DNA from: Stictocephala bisonia
Taxonomy: Eukaryota; Arthropoda; Insecta; Hemiptera; Membracidae
Reading direction: 5' to 3'
Assembly: GCA_035578905.1 (NCBI GenBank)
Contig: JAQJVL010000001.1
Coordinates: forward strand, 2,264,501-2,328,500
DNA length: 64,000 nucleotides
Shown: positions 34,448-45,697 of the stretch, piece after piece
Position numbering within the stretch: the first letter of the stretch is position 1
How the letters are laid out: each line of letters begins with the position of its first letter
Notes under the pieces: model-generated
The model's input: only the letters and a program-made list of their open reading frames with translations
The model's database searches: none
What the model was told of the DNA's origin: nothing
Program-made: the position numbers and the translations under genes

Positions 34448-36810
34448 TAACAGACAATAGGCTTTATAGATAATAACAAAAATATAAAAAATTCATAATA
34501 TATTAGTTTAGAATATAAATATTTTACATTCACTGAAGGATGTGTCGATTCCTAAAATTAAAGCTTTCTAGAAAACCCATTTGACACAATTTGCATGGAT
34601 ATTGCTTCAAAGTAGATTTCATGACCAACACTGATTTGACAGATATGAAATGTTGAAGTTTTAATAAAAGCCACGCTTAGCCCTTCAAAGTTTAAAATTT
34701 TTAAAGCAATTTGTTTATGTTAACCCATTAGCTAAAATGTAAGAAATATTTTAGTATGACCCAGTTTACTTTATTAAAATAAGAAGACACTCTAATATGT
34801 TTTAGAAACTATTAAGATTATTATAAATACTCTTGTTATAAACGAGAATACAAGTTGACATTTAAAATTGAGAGTTTTACATATAAATACAACAACCCTT
34901 TTTGATGAAACTACTGTTCTGGGCAGAGGGACTACAGTCGGTCGGCCTTGGATGTATTCTCCACTAGACCAATGTTAAACTTAAACAGTTAAGTCAATGT
35001 TTCGTCGATTTTCCCCTTTTTGATTATATTTTATGTCTTCTTTAATGTATTATGGAAAACAAGTATTGCTCATTGTCTTTAATTTCTTTTAATTTTTGTA
35101 AAACACTTACTTAAAATTTTTTTAGTAAAAAGATTTAGAGGTAACGAAAACATCAGTCAATTGGAAAAATAAAAATAAATGAATATTAAGCATTGATTCA
35201 GGATTCATGGAACATTTTATTAATATATTTTTACGAACAGATGCTTTAAAGGATTGATAGTAGAGTTAGGTTTTTCTTTAGTTTGAAAAAAATGTTTCAC
35301 CGGTGTTTCGTAGAAAATAGGTTCATGTTGACCAGAAACCAGACCGGAAGTCACCAGAATTTCTTGTCACTCCAATGCTCTTAAGTTATATTTAAAGTTA
35401 AACGACATAGTTCTTACTACGGTAGTTTTCGTCATGGAACATTTCTTCAATACAGAGACTTTTTTAAGAACTGGTTTTGCAGGTTAGACAAGTCAATGTT
35501 TGCCAAAGAAAGTTGTGGGAACACATCGCGGGCGGCATTACGTGGTTGTACCTGCCCCCATTCACCCCCAAGTCAGCACAATTCTTGCCAACTTTTCGTT
35601 TGTTTGCCTCCTCTCCCCTCCTAACTTGCCACAACAGCCCCTAATGATCTCGGGGTGGTCGACTTCTTTAATATTTAATACACCACTCCTGGCCTCGGCT
35701 TACCAACAGCAACTTTATATCCATCCAAGTAGTCCTGTATTCATTTACCCGTTCGCCTTTGACTTTCGTGGTTCTCCAAACCAAGTCAGTTCAGCTTAGG
35801 TTATCTCTTCACTTACACTTCTAAGGCAGTTTAAGTTCACTATGAACCAACAACTTACGTAATTCCAAATTTTCATGTGTAACGAGTAACAATACTATTT
35901 ATGAACAACATCTATGCAGTAATTAATTAACCTAGATCAGGTTAATTTGAGAAACTATCCTTCATCTTTGGTAGTTTTTCAACTAATAAACTCCTTTTTT
36001 AATATTTTTCACATTTACAAGTATTTTTTGCATAACAATGTTATATTTTAAAGATGTAATAGATGCTAAGATTCAAATAAATATATTTACTTCTAATTAG
36101 TACTTTTCCTAAAATTTAATTTAGATTGTAAAGTTATTTTTGAAACCTACATCATAACACTGGGTGCCTAAAAAATTAAATTAAATGGCAAAATTTTTAA
36201 GCTGTTAGTCATCTTGTATTCTCTCAATATTTAACTACCATAAACGTATTACCAATTATAATTGAGTACTAATTCATACCAATTACGAGAATGATATACC
36301 TCTCGTAAGACTAATTATTTGAGCTAAACTACGGAATTACGCCAGACTACAGGTAATTAATTATCACTATCACAGAATGTAGGTCATAGCCTATTTGATA
36401 ATTTATGTTGTGATTTTCACAAATTTAAATCATTTTATAGGTTTTTAGTTATATATATTATGGTGGGTTACTTGACTGAGGTGAGTTGCAGGATCAGTAG
36501 AGGTCCTTCAAGATATGAAGTGCAATGTATATCGATGTGAAGACTGATGGATCACTATTTACATAAACACTTCTAAATAAATCAATCCTCTTAGTTTATG
36601 ATTGATTCTGTACACGCAAGACTGGACCAACAAAGCCAAGACATTGTAGTTTTTTCAAAAACGGTGTATGTTGTGGATTCAACATTTATATTCTTGATCT
36701 GGTAATCACTACACATTTTCCATTTCTTCACAATTGGACCCACATTTTCTTTTAATTTATTGTAATAATAATTTTTACTTGGCTGTTAAGTTAGTGGACT
36801 TTAATACTAG
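34448..36810. other. Intervening DNA, no gene supported
   Basis: About 2.4 kb. A GC-richer patch at 35500-35800 carries a 99-codon plus-strand frame with no recognisable domain and an ordinary hydrophobic, Pro-rich composition. It is left uncalled. Confidence 0.5.
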
Positions 36811-38708
36811 CACACCAATATACATAAAGTGTTGATGACCCACCCATGCATTACGGTGGTGATTGCCCTCCCACCCAGACATAAACATACAGTAGTAATG
36901 GCTCACTAACTCACTTGTACACTTAAAGTTATGAAGAACCACCTACCAATATTCATACGATAGTAATGACCCACCCAACCACCCATGTATTACGATAGTG
37001 ATTGCCCTCCCACCCAGACATAAACATACAGTAGTAATGGCTCACTAACTCACTTGTACACTTAAAGTTATGAAGAACCATCTACCAATATTCATACGAT
37101 AGTAATGACCCACCCAACCACCCATGTATTACGGTAGTGATTGCCCTCCCACCCAGACATAAACATACAGTAGTAATGGCCCACCAGCTCACTTGTACAC
37201 TTAAAGTTATGAAGAACCACCTACCAATATTCATACGATAGTAATGACCCACCCAACCACCCATGTATTACGGTAGTGATTGCCCTCCCACCCAGACATA
37301 AACATACATTAGTTATGGCTCACTAACTCACTTGTACACTTAAAGTTGTGATGACCCGCCTACCAATATTCATACGAGAGTAATGATCCACCCATGTATT
37401 ACGGTAGTGATTGCCCTCCCACCCAGACATAAATATACAGTAGTAATGGCTCACTAACTCACTTGTACACGTAAAGTTATGAAGAACCACCTACCAATAT
37501 TCATACGATAGTAATGACCCACCCAACCACCCATGTATTACGGTAGTGATTGCCCTCCCACCCAGACATAAACATACAGTAGTAATGGCCCATCAGCTCA
37601 CTTGTACACTTAAAGTTATGAAGAACCACCTACCAATATTCATACGATAGTAATGACCCACCCAACCACCCATGTATTACGGTAGTGATTGCCCTCCCAC
37701 CCAGACATAAACATACAGTAGTAATGGCTCACTAACTCACTTGTACACTTAAAGTTATGAAGAACCGCCTACCAATATTCATACGATAGTAATGACCCAC
37801 CCAACCACCCATGTATTACGGTAGTGATTGCCCTCCCACCCAGACATAAACATACAGTAGTAATGGCCCACCAGCTCACTTGTACACTTAAAGTTATGAA
37901 GAACCACCTACCAATATTCATACGATAGTAATGACCCACCCAACCACCCATGTATTACGGTAGTGATTGCCCTCCCACCCAGACATAAACATACAGTAGT
38001 AATGGCTCACTAACTCACTTGTACACTTAAAGTTATGAAGAACCACCTACCAATATTCATACGATAGTAATGGTCCGCCCATGTATTACGGTAGTGATTG
38101 CCCTCCCACCCAGACATAAACATACAGTAGTAATGGCTCACTAACTCACTTGCACACGTAAAATTGTGATGAACCACCTACCAATATTCATATGATAGTA
38201 ATGACCCACCCAACCACCCATGTATTACGGTAGTGATTGCCCTCCCACCTAGACATAAACATACAGTAGTAATGGCTCACTAACTCACTTGTACACTTAA
38301 AGTTATGAAGAACCACCTACCAATATTCATACGATAGTAATGACCCACCCAACCACCCATGTATTACGGTAGTGATTGCCCTCCCACCCAGACATAAACA
38401 TACAGTAATAATGGCTCACTAACTCACTTGTACACTTAAAGTTGTGATGACTCGCCTACCAATATTCATACGAGAGTAATGATCCACCCATGTATTACGG
38501 TAGTGATTGCCCTCCCACCCAGACATAAACATACAGTAGTAATGGCCCACCAGCTCACTTGTACACGTAAAGTTATGATGAACCACTTACCAATATTCAT
38601 ACGATAGTAATGACTCACCCAACCATCCATGCATTATAACTCTCCCACCCAGACATACACCAGAAATGGCCCACTCACTCACTCATTTATGTAGTTAGAG
38701 TGGTGATG
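36811..38708. repeat. ~140-bp satellite-like array, ~13 units, 687-bp higher-order repeat
   Basis: Each unit carries ATTACGGTAGTGATTGCCCT, CCCACCCAGACATAAACATA, CAGTAGTAATGGCTCACTAA and AAAGTTATGAAGAACCACCT in order. The period is 140 bp, or about 131-135 bp when the CCCAACCA block is missing. Every unit holds three or four internally related sub-blocks, each a variant of a short TACTGTA...GGGTGG motif on the minus strand. A stretch at 37082-37264 is repeated identically at 37769-37951, 687 bp (five units) away. Confidence 0.93.
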
Positions 38709-39710
38709 ATAAGTATGAATCCATTATTTCATTTCATTTCTATGTTGGATATCCAAAGTTAAAATTTTCAATTAAAACAAAATAAATAAATAAAAAACGT
38801 AATTAGATTATTTATTTGTCTTTAGTAATATGTCTTCATTTTACGACATTCCTTAAACATAAGACACATTTAGTGCACTTTTTGCTGGTTGTTGTTTTTC
38901 TCTTTGAACACGATGACCAAATGCATTATACGTTATTCAAATGAAACAGTAATTTCTTTGACTTCGTAAATTTATTAGCACGATTTTGAAATGTTAGACT
39001 TACATGACGGCCTAATGAAATCGTGCAACCAACATATAAAGACAGATGGGATGGACCGCATGCAAATACGTACGTGACGTTAGTTTGACATTTGGACGCC
39101 GAGAGATAGGTTATGCTGTTGGGAGGGAGAGGGGAAGGGTGCTCAATGGTGAGGCTGACTGCCGACTGTTCCAATTACAGCAGCCACCAAACAGAGCCCA
39201 GATTTGGGCTGCAATTTGACTGTACCCCTTCCCCCAAACCCCAGACCACCAATTCTTATCAAACATCCCAATACAAGCTTACAAGCGCTGGGATAAGGGA
39301 ATTTCCCCCTGCACTGACTTTGGCCAATATGTATCTCACTTTATGAGTCCTGGGTTTCCTTTTGCCCCCTCGTACTACTACAAAAATGAGCTCCTTCAAG
39401 AATAGCTGCATTTACTAAAATGTTAATTTTATGACACTAATAGTTAAACGTGACATTCACTCAATATATGTGTTATTTCTTACCACCGTATCCCTAGTAT
39501 TTTTTGTAAAAATAAACTTGATACACAATCAATGTTCAAATATTTATTTGTTACATAATTATTTTGCCCAAATTATTTGTGGTATCAAACGAATCTTCGT
39601 AATAAATATCTTTGTTACATCAACAACATTAGCATTTTATCCTATCAAGTAAGCTGTGTATATTTTTGTCTTCACTGTTGTTTTTTCTTAGATTAAAGTA
39701 TGTAATACTG
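38709..39710. other. Intervening DNA with a GC-richer patch, no gene supported
   Basis: The patch 39000-39330 is GC-richer than its surroundings and includes the octamer ATGCAAAT (39061-39068). Short frames on both strands lack recognisable motifs. The remainder is AT-rich. Confidence 0.5.
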
Positions 39711-39905
39711 TTGCCAGTGGTCTTGACGGGAGGGTTCTGACGTTATCGCAAGATAACGGCGTCAAGCAACATCGGGCGTGGTTATTCTTTGGATGAGTAA
39801 CCGCTGGGAGATCCCGCCTGCCCGGGTACTGGTGGTAGTAGGTTTGAGAGAGCTTCTTAGCCCTAACTTGGCCTGATAAAAATAAGTCCACCTTTAACTT
39901 TTTTA
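39711..39905 (+). mobile_element. 5S rRNA-derived SINE (SINE3 type), copy 1
   Basis: The sequence follows the 5S rRNA gene: TTGCCAG at the start, GGTTCTGACG, then GTCAAGCAACATCGGGCG (39761-39778, the A-box part of the internal promoter). GTGGTTATT comes next, then TTTGGATGAGTAACCGCTGG (39788-39807, the C box). A non-5S body follows (GGTACTGGTGGTAGTAGG ... CCTAACTTGGCCTGATAAAA). In place of the usual loop region before the A box it has a 7-bp hairpin, CGTTATCGCAAGATAACG (39741-39758), with a GCAA tetraloop. The sequence does not close into a full 5S rRNA, so it is a SINE and not a 5S gene. A second copy lies at 49010-49222. Confidence 0.8.
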
Positions 39906-39954
39906 AACTTTTAATTTGTCTGATTGCGTCATTCTCAATGCATAATGGGATACA

Positions 39955-40470
39955 ACGTTTAAAAACCCTGAAACGAAATGGAAGAGAACAACCATCCCAA
40001 GATTGGATCACTGGTTAACATCGAAACCCTAAAATGAAAGGGTAGGGATTAACCATTCCAAGACAGAGTCACTGGTTAGTAATGAAATCCTGAGAAAAGG
40101 CGAAGTAGAAGAGCTATTCAATGACAATCCTTTCCAGACCGATTGATTGATTCAACATCAATCCCTGAGATAAAATGGAGGAGAACAACTGTTCAAATAC
40201 TGGGTCACTGGTTTAACATCAAAACCCTAAGAGAAGATGAAGAAGAAGACCTATTCCAAGACTGAGTCTCTATTCAACATCGACACCCTAAGATAAAACT
40301 GATGGGACAAACCTATCCAATCTGGGTAACATCAAAATCCTAATAAAAGATGGTGTGGAAGAGCTTTGTCAAGACTGGGTCTCTGTTCAAGATCGAAATC
40401 CAAGGCTAAAATGCAATGTAACAACCATTGAAAGCGAGATTGAATCACTTGCTAAGATCGAATACATATC
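39955..40470. repeat. Degenerate ~61-bp tandem repeat
   Basis: About eight diverged units, each with a variant of AACATCGAAACCCTAAAATG, then GAAGAACAACCATTCCAAGA and CTGGGTCACTGGTT. The array begins about 50 bp after the 5S-derived SINE. Divergence between units is high, so the array is old. Confidence 0.8.
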
Positions 40471-41358
40471 ACTGGTCTTTAATATATATAAATTGTAGGT
40501 CATAGTATTTTTTTGAGATTTCCAACACTTAAAGTGTTTTGAAAACTAGCACAACGTCTTGAAAGGTTGTATTATATTTGAAAACACACGATGCCTTGGA
40601 AATAAACAAAATGTTTACCAATAACAACAATCCAACACTAAAAAATAGTTTTCAAACAACAATTAATATGTTTTACTGTCAAATATGTGCCTAAAAAAGC
40701 AAATAAACGATCAGACAGGCTTTTAAAGCCTGAACGAAATATATGTAAAATTTTGTTATGCAAGGAGTGATTTGAACTAAGAATTATAGTTAGTGCTAAT
40801 ATCTAAAACTTTAAGGGTCTATTTATTATCATAAGATAGTATTTAAAAAATATCCACATGGAAAAATTTATCTTTTTTACAGTTCGAATGGTAAAACACA
40901 CAATAGTCTCTTTGTAATTGATATGATATTACAACCGACGAATATGCCTGCATAGTCTAAGATTGTTACAGACTATACAAATCAGTTTACTATTAGTAAT
41001 GCTGATCCCGAACACTTAGCCTTTGAATGTTATTGGTTCTTGAGTGAGTTATTTGTAACATTCATACCATCCTCCTCACAGTTGCTCATTACTGTGACTA
41101 TCTACTTTATTAAGGGTATTTTAAATTGTTTACTTCAATATTTATGGATTTTTGCATTGCTAACATTTTCTAAACCTCTGATTACAACAAAGTAATTACG
41201 CTGCTCAATAGCAAGCATAAAAGTATTTTTGTATCCTCTCACAGTAATCAAAGGTTCATAATTATGTGTATAATGTATATTTATTTATTTATTGATAATA
41301 AGACGCCAATTATGTTTTATCTTACTGTACCGATTCTTCATTGACTGAAGATCTTTAC
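40471..41358. other. AT-rich stretch, no gene seen
   Basis: About 0.9 kb, nothing recognised. Confidence 0.55.
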
Positions 41359-41505
41359 GGGAACTTATTCAGACAGAACCAGTACAGTACAAAGCGAATA
41401 TTACTGATGGTAAAAAGTTCTAATCAAGGACAGGATTCGAACCTGTGCTAAGTCTAGCTCAGGCCCAAAGTCCTGAAGCCTTAGACCACTCGGCCACCGG
41501 CTACC
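41359..41505 (-). mobile_element. tRNA-Leu/Ser-derived SINE, family B, copy 1 (shortened)
   Basis: The minus strand starts GGTAGCCGGTGGCCGAGTGG, followed by TCTAAGGCTTCAGGACTTTG, a variable-arm-like GCCTGAGCTAGACTTAGC and a T arm ACAGGTTCGAATCCTGT (B box at 41433-41443). The acceptor 3' strand does not pair with GGTAGCC, so this is not a functional tRNA gene, although a tRNA scanner may report it. The tail is TTCTGTCTGAATAAGTTCCC. The copy at 42064-42512 shares head and tail but has about 300 bp more body. Confidence 0.75.
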
Positions 41506-42063
41506 AATAATTTTTATAAATTTTTTTATATTTACAAATGTGATAGATGAAGCGTTTGGTCGGTAATTTTTGTTTTATATTATTTGTTTTGGTCTTAACT
41601 GTATATAAACCTCCTTCCTCAATTATAATTACATAATTTTAATTTATCATGATAAACATAACAATGTAGTATATATAACAATTGACACAAAGGTCATTTT
41701 AATTGTATTGCCTTTACAGAGTATTTGAATTAGTTTAAATTTACATTAGTATTATTTTTCCACCAAAGTACAGTATCCATTTATTAACTTATAAAACAAT
41801 TATATCCAGTTTCAAAAAGACTATGCTTATTGTGAATTTCTCTCAAATTTTAGATGTTTTGTTATTGTGGGTCAATTTTTAATATTCAACTTTTTTATTT
41901 AGATTTTACTATAAATTCATGTTAGATTAGTTACAACTAATAATTGGACTAGGGATTAGATAAATTATATAATTATTTGTCACTATCCAAAGTTTAATTT
42001 CATATAAAATAGACAAATGAAGAAAATAAATAAAAATTAATAGCACTATTCAATATTGGGAGA

Positions 42064-42512
42064 GCTGAAGGTCAGGTGGTCTAATGCATCAGAAATGTGT
42101 GCTTGAGTTGAACAGCTTGGGTTCAAATACTGGCCTACATCACAGAGCAAAATGAAACAGAAGTCGTTTTCTCACGGCCGCAGCAAGCACTTGAGGGGAA
42201 ATTATAAATAGATTACAATTAACGTACATATGTATAAAAATGTAGTAATAATTACTACGTTTTTCTTTGATGATTTGGAGACAAAATAGAGGGAAAGACG
42301 TAAATTCTGGGCTTACCATTCAAATGAAAAAACTGGAGAAATAACTACTCGAAATATTATCCCGACACCTAAATATCCTGACACATATTTAGCGCACTAT
42401 TGGATTCGACCTCTGTTTCTTTCTTCTCTATGTCTTCACTGGAAGTTTTTATGAGTAATGTTCACATTACATTGTACTAGTTATCCCCACAACTCTGTCT
42501 GAATAAGTTCCC
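42064..42512 (+). mobile_element. tRNA-Leu/Ser-derived SINE, family B, copy 2
   Basis: Head AAGGTCAGGTGGTCTAATGC aligns with the copy at 41505-41359, with TTGAG and GAACAGC in register. B box GGGTTCAAATA is at 42119-42129. The tail CTCTGTCTGAATAAGTTCCC (42493-42512) also matches. The interior is AT-rich, without coding capacity. Confidence 0.65.
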
Positions 42513-43476
42513 CACACATATTATTAGTGTATGTGGGATGAAAAGTTAATATTGGCCTCTCCTTAAAAAAAAAATGAATAGAGTAAATAAAAATACGTAT
42601 TAATTGCTATAAAGAGCATTTATTTCAAAGCAGTTCATAATGAAATGTCACAAAAATTAAATAAATTATATCTATATTTACAGTTTCCAGATTACTTTTT
42701 CCTTTAAACATCTAATACAATACATATTTGTGTGCAAACCAATGAAATGAAGGTAGTGATAGGAATGACCATCGTTCCATTTCATGCCGGAAGGGGGGCA
42801 GGCTACCTCTGAGACCAGCGCAGACGCCCCTACATATTAATACCACGTTTAGTATGCATTAAGATACATTTCGGTGAAAATATCCAGCTAGATTATTTTA
42901 GGAGGAAGAGCGCGTACTTTGTATGCTGTCCTACGCCCAACCAGCCTGTCTCCCCTTTCCTGGAGATAGGCCATCGGCTTATTCACCTTCCACTGTAGCA
43001 TGCACACTTATCTCATATTTATACTAGTTTATTTGTAAACAAATCGGATATCTAATCATTAGTTCATACTAAGAAATGACTTTTTTTGTACATGTTGTAT
43101 TAAATATCTCAATATACTGTTAGATTTACTGTCCTTTATTGTAATCCTGGAATATTTTAATATAGTTAGTACAAATCCATTTTATAAATATATTATTGTT
43201 TAAAATGTGTTTATTAAGTTTGCGTCATTATTAGAGTTTTTTTTAGCTAGAAAATACTTTAAAATATTTACATTCACTGTCTATACATTTGGGAGCAATG
43301 TGAATCTGTTTATTTTTTTTTTCACAATAAATTTGTTTTATAAAGGGATGCTTTATACCTTAGTTAAATGTTGTGTGATACAGTTTTATATTTATTTTCT
43401 ATTTATTTTTATTTTTATCTAAGAGAAGTTACAAATCACAATTAATTATTAATTAATTTTGTGAAAATTGTTTGCG
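42513..43476. other. Intervening DNA, no gene seen
   Basis: A GC-richer patch at 42770-42980 has no recognisable coding frame. The rest is AT-rich. Confidence 0.5.
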
Positions 43477-43664
43477 ATTCTTTTGTGAATCCCTCTGGTC
43501 TGAGGAAGGTGAGTGTGGTTCACCGAAATCGATCATCACAATATTTTGTACTTGTATTGTAATATATTTGTGCATTTTGTGCTTATATTGTATAAATTTA
43601 TGTTGTGTGACATTAACTTGTACTGTATATGTACCAACACATTTTATGCTGATTAAAAACTATT
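43477..43664 (+). mobile_element. Penelope-like 3' end only, second family, copy 2
   Basis: Aligns along its length with 25925-26128: ATTCTTTTGTGA, CTGAGGAAGGTGAGTGTGGT, TTCACC, TTGTACTTGTATTGTAATAT and ATTAAAAACTA. Homology stops abruptly at 43477, so the copy lacks the endonuclease frame and the TATA-containing block. Confidence 0.75.
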
Positions 43665-44204
43665 AATTTAATGTAACATGTTTTACGATTTGTTTCAACG
43701 TTCAATATGATAAGATGTTTTTTTTTTCATATTTTAAGCTGTTTAAATATGAAAAAATCATATTATTAAGTTTAAAATTACTATGTGCATTTTTTCGTTT
43801 TTATTGTAGTCTAGTAAAAAATATATAATTTTTGGTTTTTTGCTTCGTCGATTGACATAGGGAATGTGTGAAGCTACGAAATATGACAAAAAGTAACAAG
43901 TCACTATAGGGCACCACATAAAGCTAAGCGTGATTAGATGAACGGACTTTATGTGAATGTGGAGGATGGTTGTGTGTTGGGAAGGTGGATTGGGCCACCA
44001 GACGCAAGTATCATGACCCATTCACATATACACTAGTGTCATCATAGTAGATGTGAAAATACGAAAATTTTTGTTTATTTTTTTTGTGTGTGACATTTCT
44101 CTAAAGAGGGTTTCTCATGAAATGTGTCGCAAACATATTATGGACGATCGGCTTAACTGTTCCCCACTGAATTCACTTTAAAATATTTTAGCCTTTTCCA
44201 CACA
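43665..44204. other. AT-rich stretch, no gene seen
   Basis: About 0.5 kb, nothing recognised. The minus-strand frame at 43758-44021 shows no domain. Confidence 0.5.
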
Positions 44205-44458
44205 CAGGTTATGCCTGACACTGAGAGTAACCTCTCTCGTTGGGAGTGGACACTGTTAAATCGGTTCCGAACAATTACTGGAAATATAAATGGAGATTGA
44301 CACTAGATCAGTAATGTGATTGTGGGGAATCTATCCAAACAATGGATCACATAGTTACAGAGTGCCCCCTGCGCTCTTTTACGGAGGGATTGGCCAGCAT
44401 ACACAGAATCAGTGAGGCAGGTGTTAGATGTCTCGATGGATCGGACTTAGCTTTATGA
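44205..44458 (+). pseudogene. C-terminal tail of a Jockey/CR1-superfamily LINE ORF2
   Basis: The first part reads NLSRWEWTLLNRFRTITGN, the Trp-Leu-Asn-Arg-x-Arg-Thr-x-x-Gly block found near the end of many arthropod LINE polyproteins. After a frameshift and stops around 44290-44310 the reading resumes one frame over with CDCGESIQTMDHIVTECP, a Cys2-His-Cys knuckle. It then ends as EGLASIHRISEAGVRCLDG and the stop at 44456. Nothing of the reverse transcriptase was found upstream, so this is a short, inactive fragment. Confidence 0.75.
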
Positions 44459-45697
44459 CAGAAGATCACTTTACTTTTTATAATCAATGAATATATAACT
44501 TGTGGATATTTATCCAAATATACATCGCAGCTTTATAATTAACAAATGGTAGCTGACAACAAACCATACGATATATAATGTAGGGCTGGGGCAGTTAGAA
44601 CCATGTCAAACCAACGGAGCGATATACTAAGGGTAACTATTTCTAATTTCCATATTGTACAGCGTGAACATATATGTTATGTATGCATCATTTAGTTCGT
44701 CTAAGATACAAATATTTTGGTGCAAACTAAATAAGTTATCATTTATTTAATCTAAAATGTTTTATGTTTGTGTATTGTTTCTTTTTTTACTGTAAAAATT
44801 AATATTTTGTAATGGCTGCGACTCCTGTACCGATCCACATAGCTCTTCAACAATTACAACCGTTTACTCCACCAATGTTTTTTGGAAAGTTATATTTGTC
44901 AAATATCATATCATTTTAAAAATCATCTAGTTTTTAACAACTTTCTCTTGATATTTACCTCACATCACTTTTAGTGAATACTAGAATAACTTACTGTCTT
45001 ATATCAAACTCATGTTAATTTGGTATAACATAAAATTAAATAGGCCTTTTGACCAATATTAAGTCAGGCGATATAAGTATGCAGTTGTTTGAACATGTTT
45101 GTAAAATCATTTTTGTTAAACTTAACTCAAGTTTATATATATAAGCTTTTCATTTCATCGTTTAGTAATAAATAGGCTGCCAGATCTAAAATCTCTTTTA
45201 TTTTGTCCAATGAATTTTGTGAAAAGAGTTTACCAGTTGGTTGTCGAGTTGAAATTCACCGCAGGAGAAGTTCTGGGCCGGTCAGTTGGCCAGCCTGGGT
45301 CCGGAAGCGGGGCTGACATCACGGCAAGTCCGTGGTTCACCGCGCACTCTGCTTGTCGGAAACTAAACCAATTATAAGAGCGCGCCAACCCGTTACCGAT
45401 CTGCCTAGCAACACAGAATTGCTTCGTATTGTTTTTGGTCAAGAACGCGATAGGAATTATATTTTTTAGGCAGGAAAAATTTTTATTTTGTTTTCTCTCA
45501 GCATAGCAGAAAAACTGCTGACGTATTGGTTTTGTTGAAGAAAATGTAAGCGAATTTATTTTTTCCATATTATCATGCGTTTATTGAATTTACTCACAAC
45601 CCACAGTCACAACAGTTATTCCATATTGAGTTGGTAGAAGATATCTGATCTAATATTATTTTAGGACATTATTAGTTTTATTTAATCCTATAAATAA
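44459..45697. other. Intervening DNA with a GC-richer patch, no gene supported
   Basis: The segment 45230-45430 is GC-rich and CpG-containing (CCGGAAGCGGGGCTGAC, GAGCGCGCC) and includes CCAATTATAAGAG. A 112-codon minus-strand frame crosses it without a recognisable domain. It could be a promoter-type island or an unrecognised repeat. Confidence 0.45.

Noticed and set aside
35500..35799. 99-codon frame in a GC-richer patch
   Set aside because: No recognisable domain, no splice or start context that stands out; composition alone is insufficient.
39711..39830. Functional 5S rRNA gene
   Set aside because: Only the internal promoter region is 5S-like; the 5' third is replaced by a hairpin and the 3' end does not pair with the 5' end.
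41420..41505. Functional tRNA-Leu or tRNA-Ser gene
   Set aside because: The T arm is good but the acceptor stem does not pair, and head and tail recur in a second SINE copy.
45230..45568. CCAAT/TATAAGAG promoter and 112-codon frame
   Set aside because: Isolated motifs without a downstream recognisable gene; the frame has no domain.
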